A stretch of 64,000 nucleotides of DNA from CAVOAK01 sp965217615 (GCA_965217615.1 CBDCIT010000030.1:124001-188000), one strand, 5' to 3'. Positions 17,940 to 27,020 are shown, counted from the stretch's first letter. A program made the numbers and translations. Notes: generated by a model not told the origin, from the letters alone.

Positions 17940-19136
17940 TCAGGAAGCATCCGGCATCAGGGTTGCGGGCAATATATCCGCCCCGATGCTGGCAGCGACC
18001 CTGGCCGCCGATACATGTATGGAGTCGCGGGCGAGATGGGCGTAGCGAGCCGTCGTCTGGATCTTGGTGTGTCCGAGCAGTTTGCCGATCATGGGCAGAC
18101 TCTCGCCAAGCGCCAGGGCGCGGGAAGCGAACGAATGACGGAGGTCATGAAGCCTGACGTCCTCAAGCCCGGCGCGCGATCTTACGCGATACCAGTGGCT
18201 GTTGAAGTCCGACAGTCGGGCGCCCGGTCTGCGGCCCGCAATGACCCAAGGATTGCCGGCGGCACGCGGTAGCCCCGCGAGAACCCTCACCGCCGCCGGC
18301 GACAATGGAACCGCCCGCGGGCCAGTCTTGCTGTCGCGAAGCCGCAGCTCGTTCACGTCCAGGTGCACATCCTCCCATCGCAAGCTCAGAATCTCGTTGC
18401 GCCGGCACCCGGTCAGCATCAGCAGGCGTATCGCCGCAGCGGCGCGCACCGGCACCCGGCCCGTGGCCTCCAGCGCGCCCAGCACCCGGCCAAGCCGGCG
18501 GAACTCCTCTTCCGTCAGAAACCGCTCGCGCTTGCGCTGCCTGTACTTGATCACGAACCGGCAGGGATTGCCGCCTTCCGGAACCAGACCCCAGATCTCG
18601 GCCTGGTTGAACATCCGCGACAGCGTGACAATCACCTGGTTCGCCATGGCCGGGACCTGGCGCAGCCTGTAATGCAAGTCGGTCACCTGCTCGCGCCCGA
18701 TCGCAGCAACGGGCAGCTTGCCGAACTCGGGCAGGATGTGCTTGCGCACCACACGGCGGTGCAACTTCGCCGTGCCCGGTTTGCAGCGCAGCGCCACATG
18801 CTCGCGAAAATACCGCTCCGCGAGATCGGCCACCGTGGGTCCGGTTGCCTCGCGCGCCATGGGTGCTGCGAGGGGTGCTTCTCCCGCCTTGATGCGGGCG
18901 ATGATCAACCCAGCCCGGCGCCGCGCCCGGTCGGCGGAGATGACCCCATGCCGGCCAACCGTAACCCGTTTCAGCCCGCCAGGCCCCCGGCTCTGGACCA
19001 TGTAAACCTTGGTCCCGCCAGGATAGACCCGTATCCCGAAGCCCGTCAGTTCGTTGTCCCAATACACCGTATCCTTCTCGGCCCGGAGCGCCTCGACCGT
19101 GCGCCTTGAGATCGACCTGTATTGCAGCTTCGCCAT
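17940..19136 (-). CDS. tyrosine integrase, first of two
   Basis: This 398-residue phage/island-type integrase has an N-terminal arm-binding domain (ELTGFGIRVYPGGTKVYMVQ), a SAM-like core-binding domain (about 100-200) and a catalytic domain with the Arg in LLMLTGCRRNEILSLRW, the H-x-x-R box HDLRHSFASRAL and the Tyr nucleophile in HTKIQTTARYAHL. All catalytic residues are present. ATG 19136 begins the conserved region. It is a paralogue of the integrase 64 bases upstream, in the same direction, and may be cotranscribed with it. Confidence 0.93.
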   Translation of the reverse strand: MAKLQYRSISRRTVEALRAEKDTVYWDNELTGFGIRVYPGGTKVYMVQSRGPGGLKRVTVGRHGVISADRARRRAGLIIARIKAGEAPLAAPMAREATGPTVADLAERYFREHVALRCKPGTAKLHRRVVRKHILPEFGKLPVAAIGREQVTDLHYRLRQVPAMANQVIVTLSRMFNQAEIWGLVPEGGNPCRFVIKYRQRKRERFLTEEEFRRLGRVLGALEATGRVPVRAAAAIRLLMLTGCRRNEILSLRWEDVHLDVNELRLRDSKTGPRAVPLSPAAVRVLAGLPRAAGNPWVIAGRRPGARLSDFNSHWYRVRSRAGLEDVRLHDLRHSFASRALALGESLPMIGKLLGHTKIQTTARYAHLARDSIHVSAARVAASIGADILPATLMPDAS

Positions 19137-19200
19137 CCCTCGGTTCCTGTTATCTCCGATTTCCTGTGTCCGTCCTTAACCGGCCATCGCAAACGGCAAT

Positions 19201-20367
19201 TTACGCAGCGGTCTCCTGCGGCATGATGTCGGCCTCGATGCTGCCGCCGACCCTGGCCGCAGAGATCTTCTCCGTGTCGCGCGCCAGATGGGCATAACGC
19301 GCGGTGCTTCCGATATCCGCATGACCGAGCAGCCGGCCGATCATCGTCAGGCTCTCGCCCAGGGCCAGTGCCCGGCTGGCGTAGCTGTGTCGCAAGTCAT
19401 GAATCCGCACATCCTCAAGCCCGGCCAGCTCCCGCACGCGATACCAGTAGACGGAGAGATACGACAGGTGGCCCTCCGGCCTGTCCCAGGCGATCACCCA
19501 GGGATTAACACGGGCGATCCCCGCCAGAACCGCCGCCGCCGTGGGTGTCAGCGGCACCATGCGCGCGCCTGTCTTGCCGTCTCTCAGCCGCAGCTCCCCC
19601 GCCGTGTGGTCCACGTCGTCCCAACGCAGGGTCAGGATCTCATTGAGCCGGCAGCCGGTCAGCATCAGCAGGCGGAGTGCGGCGGCTGCTGGCGCCGGCA
19701 CTCGGCCCTCAGCCTCCAGCGCGGCCAGCTCCCGGCCAAGCCGGCGGTACTCCTCTTCCGTCAGGAACCGCTCGCGCTTGCGCCGCTTGTACCTGACCAC
19801 GTGTCGGCAGGGGTTGCCTCCCGCCGCAACCAGACCCCAGGCCTCGGCCAGGACAAACATCTTGGAGAGGATCATCAGCACCCGGTTCGCCGCGCGGGGC
19901 GTGTTGCGAAGCTCGTAATGCAGCGCCGCGATCTGTTCCCGCCCCACCTCTTCGAGAGCCATCGCTCCCAGCGCCGGCAGGATATGGTTGTCGAGCGACC
20001 CCCGATAGATCCCCGCGGTATGCGCATTGCAATTGACGGCTACATGCGCGCGCATGTAGCGCTCCGCCAGATCGGCCAAGGTGATCGCGGGCGCGGTAAC
20101 CGGATCCTTGCCTTGCTTGATGCGGTCGATAACACCGGCCGCCCTCTTGCGCGCATGGTCGGCGGCAAGTTCGCCGTGCCGGCCGAGCGTCACCCGCTTG
20201 GGGCCGCCCGGCCCTCGGCTTTGGACGACGTAGACCTTCCGTCCGGAGGGATAGACCCGTACCCCGAAGCCCGACAAGTCATGATCCCAGAAGACGGCGT
20301 CCTTACCCTCAACAGAGAGCAAATCGACGGTGCGTTTGGAAATCGTCAGATCGTTTCGTTTAGGCAT
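19201..20367 (-). CDS. tyrosine integrase, second of two
   Basis: This is a paralogue of the previous integrase, with the same domain order: arm-binding domain (DLSGFGVRVYPSGRKVYVVQ), core-binding domain and catalytic domain with TGCRLNEILTLRW, HDLRHSYASRAL and ADIGSTARYAHL. ATG 20367 is preferred to the GTG six bases upstream. It lies just upstream of the divergent right lipoprotein gene. Two complete related integrases in tandem at the centre of a mirrored locus suggest two separate insertion events or a recombinase pair acting together. Confidence 0.93.
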   Translation of the reverse strand: MPKRNDLTISKRTVDLLSVEGKDAVFWDHDLSGFGVRVYPSGRKVYVVQSRGPGGPKRVTLGRHGELAADHARKRAAGVIDRIKQGKDPVTAPAITLADLAERYMRAHVAVNCNAHTAGIYRGSLDNHILPALGAMALEEVGREQIAALHYELRNTPRAANRVLMILSKMFVLAEAWGLVAAGGNPCRHVVRYKRRKRERFLTEEEYRRLGRELAALEAEGRVPAPAAAALRLLMLTGCRLNEILTLRWDDVDHTAGELRLRDGKTGARMVPLTPTAAAVLAGIARVNPWVIAWDRPEGHLSYLSVYWYRVRELAGLEDVRIHDLRHSYASRALALGESLTMIGRLLGHADIGSTARYAHLARDTEKISAARVGGSIEADIMPQETAA

Positions 20368-20435
20368 GGCCACACTCGACTGATTTGCGCCTCTAAATCC
20401 GTAATCATACCGACATCAACTGACATCAAACCAGG

Positions 20436-20543
20436 GCGCATTGGAGCGCACTCACGGTGGGGTGTCAATGGCCACAAAGCAGCATTTTCGGAACATAACC
20501 AATTGAAAATAAGCCCTTTATCATACTACAGCGCATTGGAGCG
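20436..20543. repeat. 13-bp direct repeat upstream of the right lipoprotein
   Basis: GCGCATTGGAGCG occurs at 20436-20448 and again at 20531-20543, 95 bases apart, between the integrase start and the lipoprotein start. It may be a regulator site or part of a recombination site; the left arm has no copy that I can see. Confidence 0.5.
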
Positions 20544-20596
20544 TACGTATGTCGTAGAAGCGGGACTCAGACCAAATATTTGAGGAGTCCCTCGAG

Positions 20597-23293
20597 ATGA
20601 AGTTGCACAATAATAAATTGTTAACGACAGTTGCTGCAGCAGCGCTCGCGCTTGCTGTGGGTGCCTGCAGTTCCAATGGCGATGACGACGAAATATCGAT
20701 GCTCCAGACTGACCTGGATGCCGCAAACGCCAAGGCGGGTGGTCTCCAGGAAGACCTGGATGACGCCAATGCCGCGCTGATGACGGCCCAGGCCGCTCTG
20801 ATGACGGCCCAGACCGATTTGAACACCGCCAATAGCGAATTGGGCAGGCTCATGGGTGAGGTGGACACCGCCAATGCCGATGTCACCAGGCTCATGGGTG
20901 AGGTGGACACCGCCAATGCCGATGTCACCAGGCTCATGGGTGAGGTGGACACCGCCAATGCCGATGTCACCAGGCTCATGGGTGAGAGGAATGCCGCTCT
21001 TGACAATGCGGATGCCATCCAAGCGATGTTGGACACCGCCAACGGCGAGGTGACCAGGCTCACGGATGAGTTGGCCGCGGCACCGACCCAGGAGCAGGTG
21101 GATGCCATCCAGGCTATGTTAGATACTGCCAATGGCGAGGTGACCAGGCTCACAGATGAGTTGGCCGCGGCACCGACCCAGGAGCAGGTGGATGCCATCC
21201 AGGCTATGTTAGACACTGCCAATGGCGAGGTGACCAGGCTCACGGATGAGTTGGCCGCGGCACCGACCCAGGAGCAGGTGGATGCCATCCAGGCTATGTT
21301 AGACACTGCCAATGGCGAGGTGACCAGGCTCACGGATGAGTTGGCCGCGGCACCGACCCAGGCGCAGGTGGACGCCATCCAGGCTATGTTGGACACCGCC
21401 AACGGCGAGGTGACCAGGCTCACGGATGAGTTGGCCGCGGCACCGACCCAGGCGCAGGTGGATGCCATCCAGGGTATGTTGGACACCGCCAATGGTGAGG
21501 TGACCAGGCTCACGGGTGAGTTGAAAACTGCCAATGGCGAGGTGACCGGGCTCACGGGTGACTTGAAAACTGCCAATGACGAGGTGACCAGGCTCACGGG
21601 TGAGTTGAAAACTGCCAATGATGAGGTGACCAGGCTTGGGACGTTGCTCGGTGAGGAAACCGACCCGGCCGACGTGAACGGTAGTGTGTACGCCCAGTTA
21701 GCGGCCGCGAAGGCCGAGGTGGTAACGCTTACGACTGAGCGTGACACCGCACTGGCTGCCTTGTTTGCTGCAGGTGTGGAGAAGGCCATCTTGGAAGCAA
21801 ATGCGGCTATGCAAACATATGCAAGGTTGTTAGTGACATATGAAGGCATAGATGCCAACGCGGCTACGGCAAGAGGTCTAGTAACAGCGGCCAATAGAGC
21901 CAAGACCGAAGCCGATGAAGCCTTGGCAGGGGCACAAGCGGGCGACGATGTCGTTCTAACGACACGTGCGCAACGTGCGGTCGATCACGCCGATGCAGCG
22001 GTATTGACGGCAAACGCTCAACTGGCGGAAGCCACGACGACGGCGGCCGCCATGCCTTACGCAATGGCGATAATGGCGCAGGCTGATGGACCAGCCAGTC
22101 TCGATGCCAGTGCAAAACGCACGGGTAACGAGGTCACGGTCACGGTGACAGGCGGCGAACCTGATACGACAGTAATCGCCAAGGGTTCCGCGTCCGATGC
22201 TGGCCATGGTTGGTATAAAGCCGATGTTGCAAATGAAGAGGACAGCAGCGAAACCGCAACCGTCTATACGAACATCGAAAATACGATGAAGAAGTTCAAT
22301 GCGGTTCACGACGTTGGTAGGATTTATGTTGGTTCTCTAAATGCGGAGAACGGCGGCCTGACTTTGGTCAATGACCAGTTAGCACCGTTAAACGCGCATG
22401 TGAGTGCATCCAACTTTCCTGGTGCAGTCCCGGGTTCTTCCGTGACGACAACTTACGACGGGAGCGCTGAATTTCCGAAGAAATTCCCCGGCATGTTCGA
22501 CGGTGTGGCCGGTCAATATGAGTGCACAGGTGGAGATGTCTGTTCAGTGACAGCCGATGCCAAAGGAGCGTTCACCGAGTTTACAGGTGTGTGGACATTT
22601 ATCCCCGCGTACTTTGGGGAAGATGGAAAGTCTATTGCCGGTGCTGACGAAGACGATGTAGCTACTAGGGAAGATGACTTGTCTGTACCTAGTGTTGCGG
22701 TACCTGACACAGACTATCTGCGCTTCGGATGGTGGACGAAGGTGGACAAGGATGGCGACGTAGCCTTCCGGACCTTCTCTAGTGGCTTGGATGAAATCAC
22801 CGACAACAATCGCGACGATTTGGAGGGCACGGCGACGTATAAGGGCCCTGCAGCTGGTCGCTATGCGGTGAAGACGTTCAACTCTAACAGTACCCTCGAC
22901 TCAATCCGCCATGGTGAGTTCACGGCGGCTGCCGAGCTTACCGCAAGCTTCGGTGGCGATGACATTGCCTTGAACGATCAGAACTCGATCAGCGGAACGG
23001 TTACCGATTTCGCAAGTCGGTCTGACGATCTGAGCGCGTGGTCGGTAGATCTGAAGAAGACCACCTTCCCGAATCTCACAGAAGAGTTCACTGGGGGCGA
23101 AGTCGGTGGCGGAGTGGGTGGTAGCCCAGTCACTTCCGGTGATTGGAGCGGCCAGTTCTTCGGCATTCCCGCTGCCGATGCTACTGACGCTGTGGACGAT
23201 ACGGATGACTATCCGCTGTCAGTCGCCGGCGAGTTCGATGCCCATTCTTCCCATGGGCACGTAGCGGGCGCGTTCGGTGCGGTAAAGCAGTAA
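20597..23293 (+). CDS. repeat-stalk surface lipoprotein with TbpB-like barrel, right copy
   Basis: The 898-residue product has a signal nearly identical to the left copy with lipid Cys 24, and the same leader shape (GGAG, then CCTCGAG, ATG). Residues 35-345 are a coiled-coil stalk made of 14-residue units (VDTANADVTRLMGE; LKTANDEVTRLTGE) and five to six 30-residue units (DAIQAMLDTANGEVTRL plus TDELAAAPTQEQV). A helical linker (345-490) and a domain with VYTNIENTMKKF and FPGMFDGVAGQYEC follow, then a TbpB-like barrel (GTATYKGPAAGRY, ISGTVTDF, GDWSGQFFG, VAGAFGAVKQ). The stalk differs completely in sequence from the left copy, while signal and barrel are conserved. Its ligand is unknown; a Slam gene follows. 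Confidence 0.85.
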   Translation: MKLHNNKLLTTVAAAALALAVGACSSNGDDDEISMLQTDLDAANAKAGGLQEDLDDANAALMTAQAALMTAQTDLNTANSELGRLMGEVDTANADVTRLMGEVDTANADVTRLMGEVDTANADVTRLMGERNAALDNADAIQAMLDTANGEVTRLTDELAAAPTQEQVDAIQAMLDTANGEVTRLTDELAAAPTQEQVDAIQAMLDTANGEVTRLTDELAAAPTQEQVDAIQAMLDTANGEVTRLTDELAAAPTQAQVDAIQAMLDTANGEVTRLTDELAAAPTQAQVDAIQGMLDTANGEVTRLTGELKTANGEVTGLTGDLKTANDEVTRLTGELKTANDEVTRLGTLLGEETDPADVNGSVYAQLAAAKAEVVTLTTERDTALAALFAAGVEKAILEANAAMQTYARLLVTYEGIDANAATARGLVTAANRAKTEADEALAGAQAGDDVVLTTRAQRAVDHADAAVLTANAQLAEATTTAAAMPYAMAIMAQADGPASLDASAKRTGNEVTVTVTGGEPDTTVIAKGSASDAGHGWYKADVANEEDSSETATVYTNIENTMKKFNAVHDVGRIYVGSLNAENGGLTLVNDQLAPLNAHVSASNFPGAVPGSSVTTTYDGSAEFPKKFPGMFDGVAGQYECTGGDVCSVTADAKGAFTEFTGVWTFIPAYFGEDGKSIAGADEDDVATREDDLSVPSVAVPDTDYLRFGWWTKVDKDGDVAFRTFSSGLDEITDNNRDDLEGTATYKGPAAGRYAVKTFNSNSTLDSIRHGEFTAAAELTASFGGDDIALNDQNSISGTVTDFASRSDDLSAWSVDLKKTTFPNLTEEFTGGEVGGGVGGSPVTSGDWSGQFFGIPAADATDAVDDTDDYPLSVAGEFDAHSSHGHVAGAFGAVKQ
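20861..20986. repeat. 42-bp tandem repeat, three exact units
   Basis: Three identical 42-base units start at 20861, 20903 and 20945 and encode VDTANADVTRLMGE, two heptads each. Exact identity points to recent slippage or recombination. Confidence 0.95.
21011..21550. repeat. 90-bp tandem repeat, five to six units
   Basis: Units start at 21011, 21101, 21191, 21281, 21371 and 21461; the last changes into a 14-residue LKTANxEVTRLTGE repeat. Each unit encodes 30 residues with the EVTRL core also found in the 42-base units, so both types share an ancestor. Confidence 0.95.
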
Positions 23294-23356
23294 ACTGACC
23301 GCTTGGGCCGGGTTTCTCACATGAGAACTTGACCCTGTAGGTTTAGACTTCTGGAT

Positions 23357-23388
23357 GAGGGTGGCACAATTTGCCACCCTCTTTTTTT
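23357..23388 (+). terminator. terminator between right lipoprotein and Slam genes
   Basis: GAGGGTGGCA pairs with TGCCACCCTC across a short AATT-type loop and is followed by seven T. It is the counterpart of the stem at 14822-14854. Confidence 0.9.
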
Positions 23389-23416
23389 GTCTTAAGAGCA
23401 CACAAAAGGTTAATTG

Positions 23417-24787
23417 ATGATCATCCCGATCTTCCGCGCGTTCTCAACTGCCGCTTTCTTGCTAATCGCCGCGCCGGCATGGAGCGCCGTTGCCGAACCG
23501 CCCCCTTCACCAAACTCTGTTACCACTGCCATGTCGGAGGCGCGGACGCTGGTTGGGGAGGGCAAGTTCAACGAGGCGATGGAGATCCTGCGGCCGCTGC
23601 TCAAGGCCGATGTGATTGAAGCAAACGCGCTCTTTCTCTTGGGTCTGGCGGCGACCGGAGCAGCGCAACAGCCGGATATTGCCGAGGCGGAGCGAAATGC
23701 GCTTCTGGACGAGGCCATTGCCGCCTTCCGCACCATGCTGATCGACCGTCCCGATCTGGTGCGTGTCCGCCTGGAACTGGCGCGGGCATTCTTCCTGAAG
23801 GGTCAGGACAACCTGTCGCGTGATCATTTTGAAAGGGTGCTGGCCGGGAACCCACCGCAAGAGGTGGCGGCCAATGTCCGGCGGTTTCTGTCGGAGATCC
23901 GGGCACGCCGCCGCTGGAGCATGTATCTGGGTACCTCGGTGGCGCCCGACACCAACATTGGCGGGGCCTCGGATGAGAGGATCATCTATATCCGGGGCCT
24001 GCCGTTTCGCCGCGATGCCGAAGATCTGACGACCTCCGGCGTGGGGGTCTCGGTATGGACGGGCGGAGAGTATCAGTATCCCTTGGGCGACCGGTTACGG
24101 CTGCGCGCCGGGGCTGACGCCTCGCGGCGGGAATATTCCGGGAGTAGGTTCGATCAACTGGTCGTATCGGGCCACATTGGCCCGCGCTGGCTGGCGGGCA
24201 GCAACACGGATGTGAGCCTGCTTGCCAACGCCCGCCGCCGCTGGACGGGAAGCGCACCCGATCATGACGACGTCGGGCTGCGCGCCGAGGCCCGTCACAG
24301 GTTCACCCGCCAGGTGACAGCGAACGCCCGGGCGTCGTGGCATGACCGCCGCTACCGGACACGGAGGTTCCTGGACGGTCAGGTCCTTGATTTCTCGCTG
24401 GGTGGCGCCTGGGTGATCACCCCGATCCTGCGGGCCGACGCGACGGCCGGATACGGGCGCGAGCGCCCCGAAAGGGAGAGATACCGCCATACTCGCCGTT
24501 GGTTGCGAGTCGGCGTTACAGCGGCCCTGCCGCTCGGCTTTACCGTGGGCGGCAGCGGGCAGCTGAGGTGGACGGACTACGAGGGCAACTGGTCCCCGTT
24601 CACACCAGGTGGCGAGCCCCGCGAGGACCGGACCCGCTCTTTGCGCGCCTCGGTCCACAACCGCGCCCTCACCCTATACGGCTTCAGCCCGCAGGTCTCG
24701 GTGGTGAACGAGGTGCGCTCAACCAACGCGCAGCTCTACGACTACAAGCGCACCGGCGGTGAGTTGAGGTTCGTGCGCCAGTTCTAG
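23417..24787 (+). CDS. Slam-type surface lipoprotein assembly modifier (DUF560), right copy
   Basis: The 456-residue product parallels the left Slam over its length: signal peptide, TPR region (GKFNEAMEILRPLL, LARAFFLKGQDNL), then RRRWSMYLGTSVAPDTNIGG and a barrel ending RFVRQF. AAGG at 23406 precedes ATG 23417; a TTG just before is less likely. It lies 120 bases after its lipoprotein across the conserved terminator. Divergence from the left copy is moderate and spread along the gene, so the duplication is old or the two came from separate sources. Confidence 0.87.
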   Translation: MIIPIFRAFSTAAFLLIAAPAWSAVAEPPPSPNSVTTAMSEARTLVGEGKFNEAMEILRPLLKADVIEANALFLLGLAATGAAQQPDIAEAERNALLDEAIAAFRTMLIDRPDLVRVRLELARAFFLKGQDNLSRDHFERVLAGNPPQEVAANVRRFLSEIRARRRWSMYLGTSVAPDTNIGGASDERIIYIRGLPFRRDAEDLTTSGVGVSVWTGGEYQYPLGDRLRLRAGADASRREYSGSRFDQLVVSGHIGPRWLAGSNTDVSLLANARRRWTGSAPDHDDVGLRAEARHRFTRQVTANARASWHDRRYRTRRFLDGQVLDFSLGGAWVITPILRADATAGYGRERPERERYRHTRRWLRVGVTAALPLGFTVGGSGQLRWTDYEGNWSPFTPGGEPREDRTRSLRASVHNRALTLYGFSPQVSVVNEVRSTNAQLYDYKRTGGELRFVRQF

Positions 24788-25077
24788 CACCTGCTTGGAG
24801 AGAGTTGTCCACGAACGGAAAGGGACGTAAATGCTCCTTCTGTTCGCCAAACTGAGGATGGGGCCCGGTAGCCCGTGCGACCGCCACACGAGCGTGGTGT
24901 ACAGGCACCTTGATTTTCCAGGTCAAAAGGATAAGCGGACACCTCACAAACGCACTGTACGGCGCTCTACGGGGGTCATCAAACAGCAGAACCGCCCAAA
25001 TTCCAGGCAAATCGGCGGGTGTGCCTGGTGAATTGGGCTCAACAGTGGTCTACTAGCAAGAGATGCGTCAGTTGCAA

Positions 25078-25151
25078 ATTTCACAAATACCGGACACCGA
25101 TTTCATTAAATCGCGGACAGTAGATTGCGGCCCATTCGGGACGGCTCCTGT
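25078..25151. repeat. IS-end-like block, copy B
   Basis: This is the shorter copy of the block at 12587-12683 in the same orientation, keeping two of the 22-base units and the 45-base tail. It separates the right Slam gene (with about 290 bases of non-coding DNA after it) from the lipoprotein fragment. Together the two blocks bracket about 12.4 kb. Confidence 0.6.
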
Positions 25152-25193
25152 CGGGTCACGAGAATGCCGCGCTGCCCCATCGCATACGGTTGT

Positions 25194-25364
25194 AGCACTG
25201 CCAGGGCGTCCAGGCTAACTTCAGGGACGTGGAGAGGGACCGCTCACTCGATGGGTGGAGTGTCACGCTGAACAAGGTCGATCTTGCACCGGGCAGCGCA
25301 TCCTTCGGCGGCACCGCTGGCAACACCACCACCGCGACTCTTGGCGGCGTCACCGGCACGGGGA
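25194..25364 (+). pseudogene. internal fragment of a TbpB-like surface lipoprotein
   Basis: The stretch reads ANFRDVERDRSLDGWSVTLN, then KVDLAPGSASFGG and TATLGGVTGTG, where it is cut by the IS21 left end. It matches the right lipoprotein region SGTVTDFASRSDD...AWSVDLKKTTF, in the barrel. The upstream side is cut too (an in-frame TAG lies near 25181). With the fragment at 12057-12184, which continues where this one stops, it may be the other half of one gene split by an IS21-type insertion. Confidence 0.65.
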
Positions 25365-25494
25365 TGCGGAATCTCACGCAAAGTAGCCACCCGTTCTCAC
25401 CAAAGTAGCCACCCCTTCGGGGCGGCAGGTTTTGGTGCGACTGAGGGTGCCGTCCTACCTCTCGGATTTTCGCGAATGGTCCGAGGGGGATGCG

Positions 25495-27012
25495 ATGGCA
25501 CGGGGAAGGTTGGCGATGAGAAAGGTGAAGAAGATTCTTGCGTTTCATTTCGACGAGGGCCGTAGCGCCCGCGCGATCGCGATCCATTGCGGTCTTGCAC
25601 GGCGCTCGGTGGCGCAGACCCTGGAGCGGTTCGCCGCCTGCGGGCTAAGCTGGCTGGAGGCCCGCGACCTGGACGAGGAGGTCCTGGAGGCGGCGCTCTA
25701 TCGGATATCCCGGGCTTCGGATTGGCCGGAGGTGGACTGGGCGAAGGTCGAGAAAGACCTGTCCGGCCGCGGCATGACGCTGATGCTGCTGTGGGAGGAA
25801 TGGCGCGAGACGCATCCCGACGGGATGAGCTATCCGACCTGGTGCCGCCGGTTCCGGGAATGGCGGCCGCGCCGGGACGTGACGATGCGCCAGAACCGCC
25901 GTCCCGGCGAGCGTCTGTTCGTCGATTACGCCGGCATGACGGCTCCACTCCTGGTCGAGGGGGTCGAGCACGAGGCGCAGCTGTTCGTGGCCTCGATGGG
26001 GGTGTCGGGGCGGCTCTACGCCGAGGCGACGCTGACCCAGAAGATCGAGGACTGGTGCGCCTCGCACGTGCGCTGCTTCGAGGACATGGGCTGGGCGCCG
26101 CAGTTGGTGGTTCCGGACAACATCAAGCCGGCGGTGACGCAGCCATCGCGCTACGAGCCGGTCCTGAACGAGACCTACGCCGATCTGCTCGAACATTACG
26201 GCGTCCAGGGCCTGCCGGCGCGGGTCCGGCGCCCGCGCGACAAGGGACTCGTCGAACAAGGAGTGCTTCACGTTGAGCGCAGGATCCTGGCGCCGCTGCG
26301 CAACCATGTCTTCCATGATCTGGCGTCTCTGAACCGGGCGATCGCCGCCCGGGTCCGGAAGATCAACGAGCGCCCCTATGCCGATGGCACGGGCGAGAAC
26401 CGCCACAGCCGTTTCGAGAGCGTCGATCTCCCCCACATGCGGCCCCTGCCGGACCGGCGCTGGCAGCGCACGCAGTGGCGCCAGAACACGGTCCACCCCG
26501 ATTACCACATCGCCGTCGAGCGGCACTTCTACTCGGTGCCCTACCAGTATGTCGGCAAGGAGGTCGATGTGCGGCTGCGAGGATCGGTGATCGACGTCTT
26601 CCACCGGGGCCGGCAGATCGCCGGCCATCTCCACAGCCAGGCCAAGGGCCGCGCCACTACGCTCAGGGAACACCAGCCCCGGGCGCACCAGCGCGCCGGC
26701 GTCGAGGACACCCGCACCCGGCTGGAGCAGAAGGCCCGGGATATCGGCCCCCATGTCCACGCCTTCGTCACCGCGATCATGGAGCGCAACCCCAACCCGG
26801 AGTTCGGCTTCCGCTCCTGCTACGGCGTTCTCCGGCTGGCCGGCGGCCACGAGCCGGAACGCCTCGACGCCGCCTGCCGCTATGCCCTGGAACTCGGCAC
26901 CCGAACCTGGCGCGGTCTCGACAACATCCTGCGCACCGGCGCCGATCGCGCCGCCGCCGAGCCGGAGCTCGAGACCATGCCGATCGATCATCCCAACATC
27001 CGAGGACCGTAG
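25495..27012 (+). CDS. istA: IS21 transposase IstA
   Basis: IstA is the DDE transposase of IS21 elements. The 505-residue product has an N-terminal helix-turn-helix region (SARAIAIHCGLARRSVAQTL), the DDE core with FVDYAGMT, VVPDNIKPAVTQ and DKGLVEQGVLHVER, and a C-terminal Mu-type domain (HFYSVPYQYVGKEVDVRL). The start is taken at ATG 25495 after GAGGGGG; ATG 25516 is possible. Nine bases separate it from istB. Confidence 0.9.
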   Translation: MARGRLAMRKVKKILAFHFDEGRSARAIAIHCGLARRSVAQTLERFAACGLSWLEARDLDEEVLEAALYRISRASDWPEVDWAKVEKDLSGRGMTLMLLWEEWRETHPDGMSYPTWCRRFREWRPRRDVTMRQNRRPGERLFVDYAGMTAPLLVEGVEHEAQLFVASMGVSGRLYAEATLTQKIEDWCASHVRCFEDMGWAPQLVVPDNIKPAVTQPSRYEPVLNETYADLLEHYGVQGLPARVRRPRDKGLVEQGVLHVERRILAPLRNHVFHDLASLNRAIAARVRKINERPYADGTGENRHSRFESVDLPHMRPLPDRRWQRTQWRQNTVHPDYHIAVERHFYSVPYQYVGKEVDVRLRGSVIDVFHRGRQIAGHLHSQAKGRATTLREHQPRAHQRAGVEDTRTRLEQKARDIGPHVHAFVTAIMERNPNPEFGFRSCYGVLRLAGGHEPERLDAACRYALELGTRTWRGLDNILRTGADRAAAEPELETMPIDHPNIRGP

Positions 27013-27020
27013 GCCTACAA

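Noticed and set aside
16253..21550. CRISPR-like arrays
   Set aside because: Repeats are contiguous, in frame and without unique spacers; they encode protein stalks and no cas genes are present.
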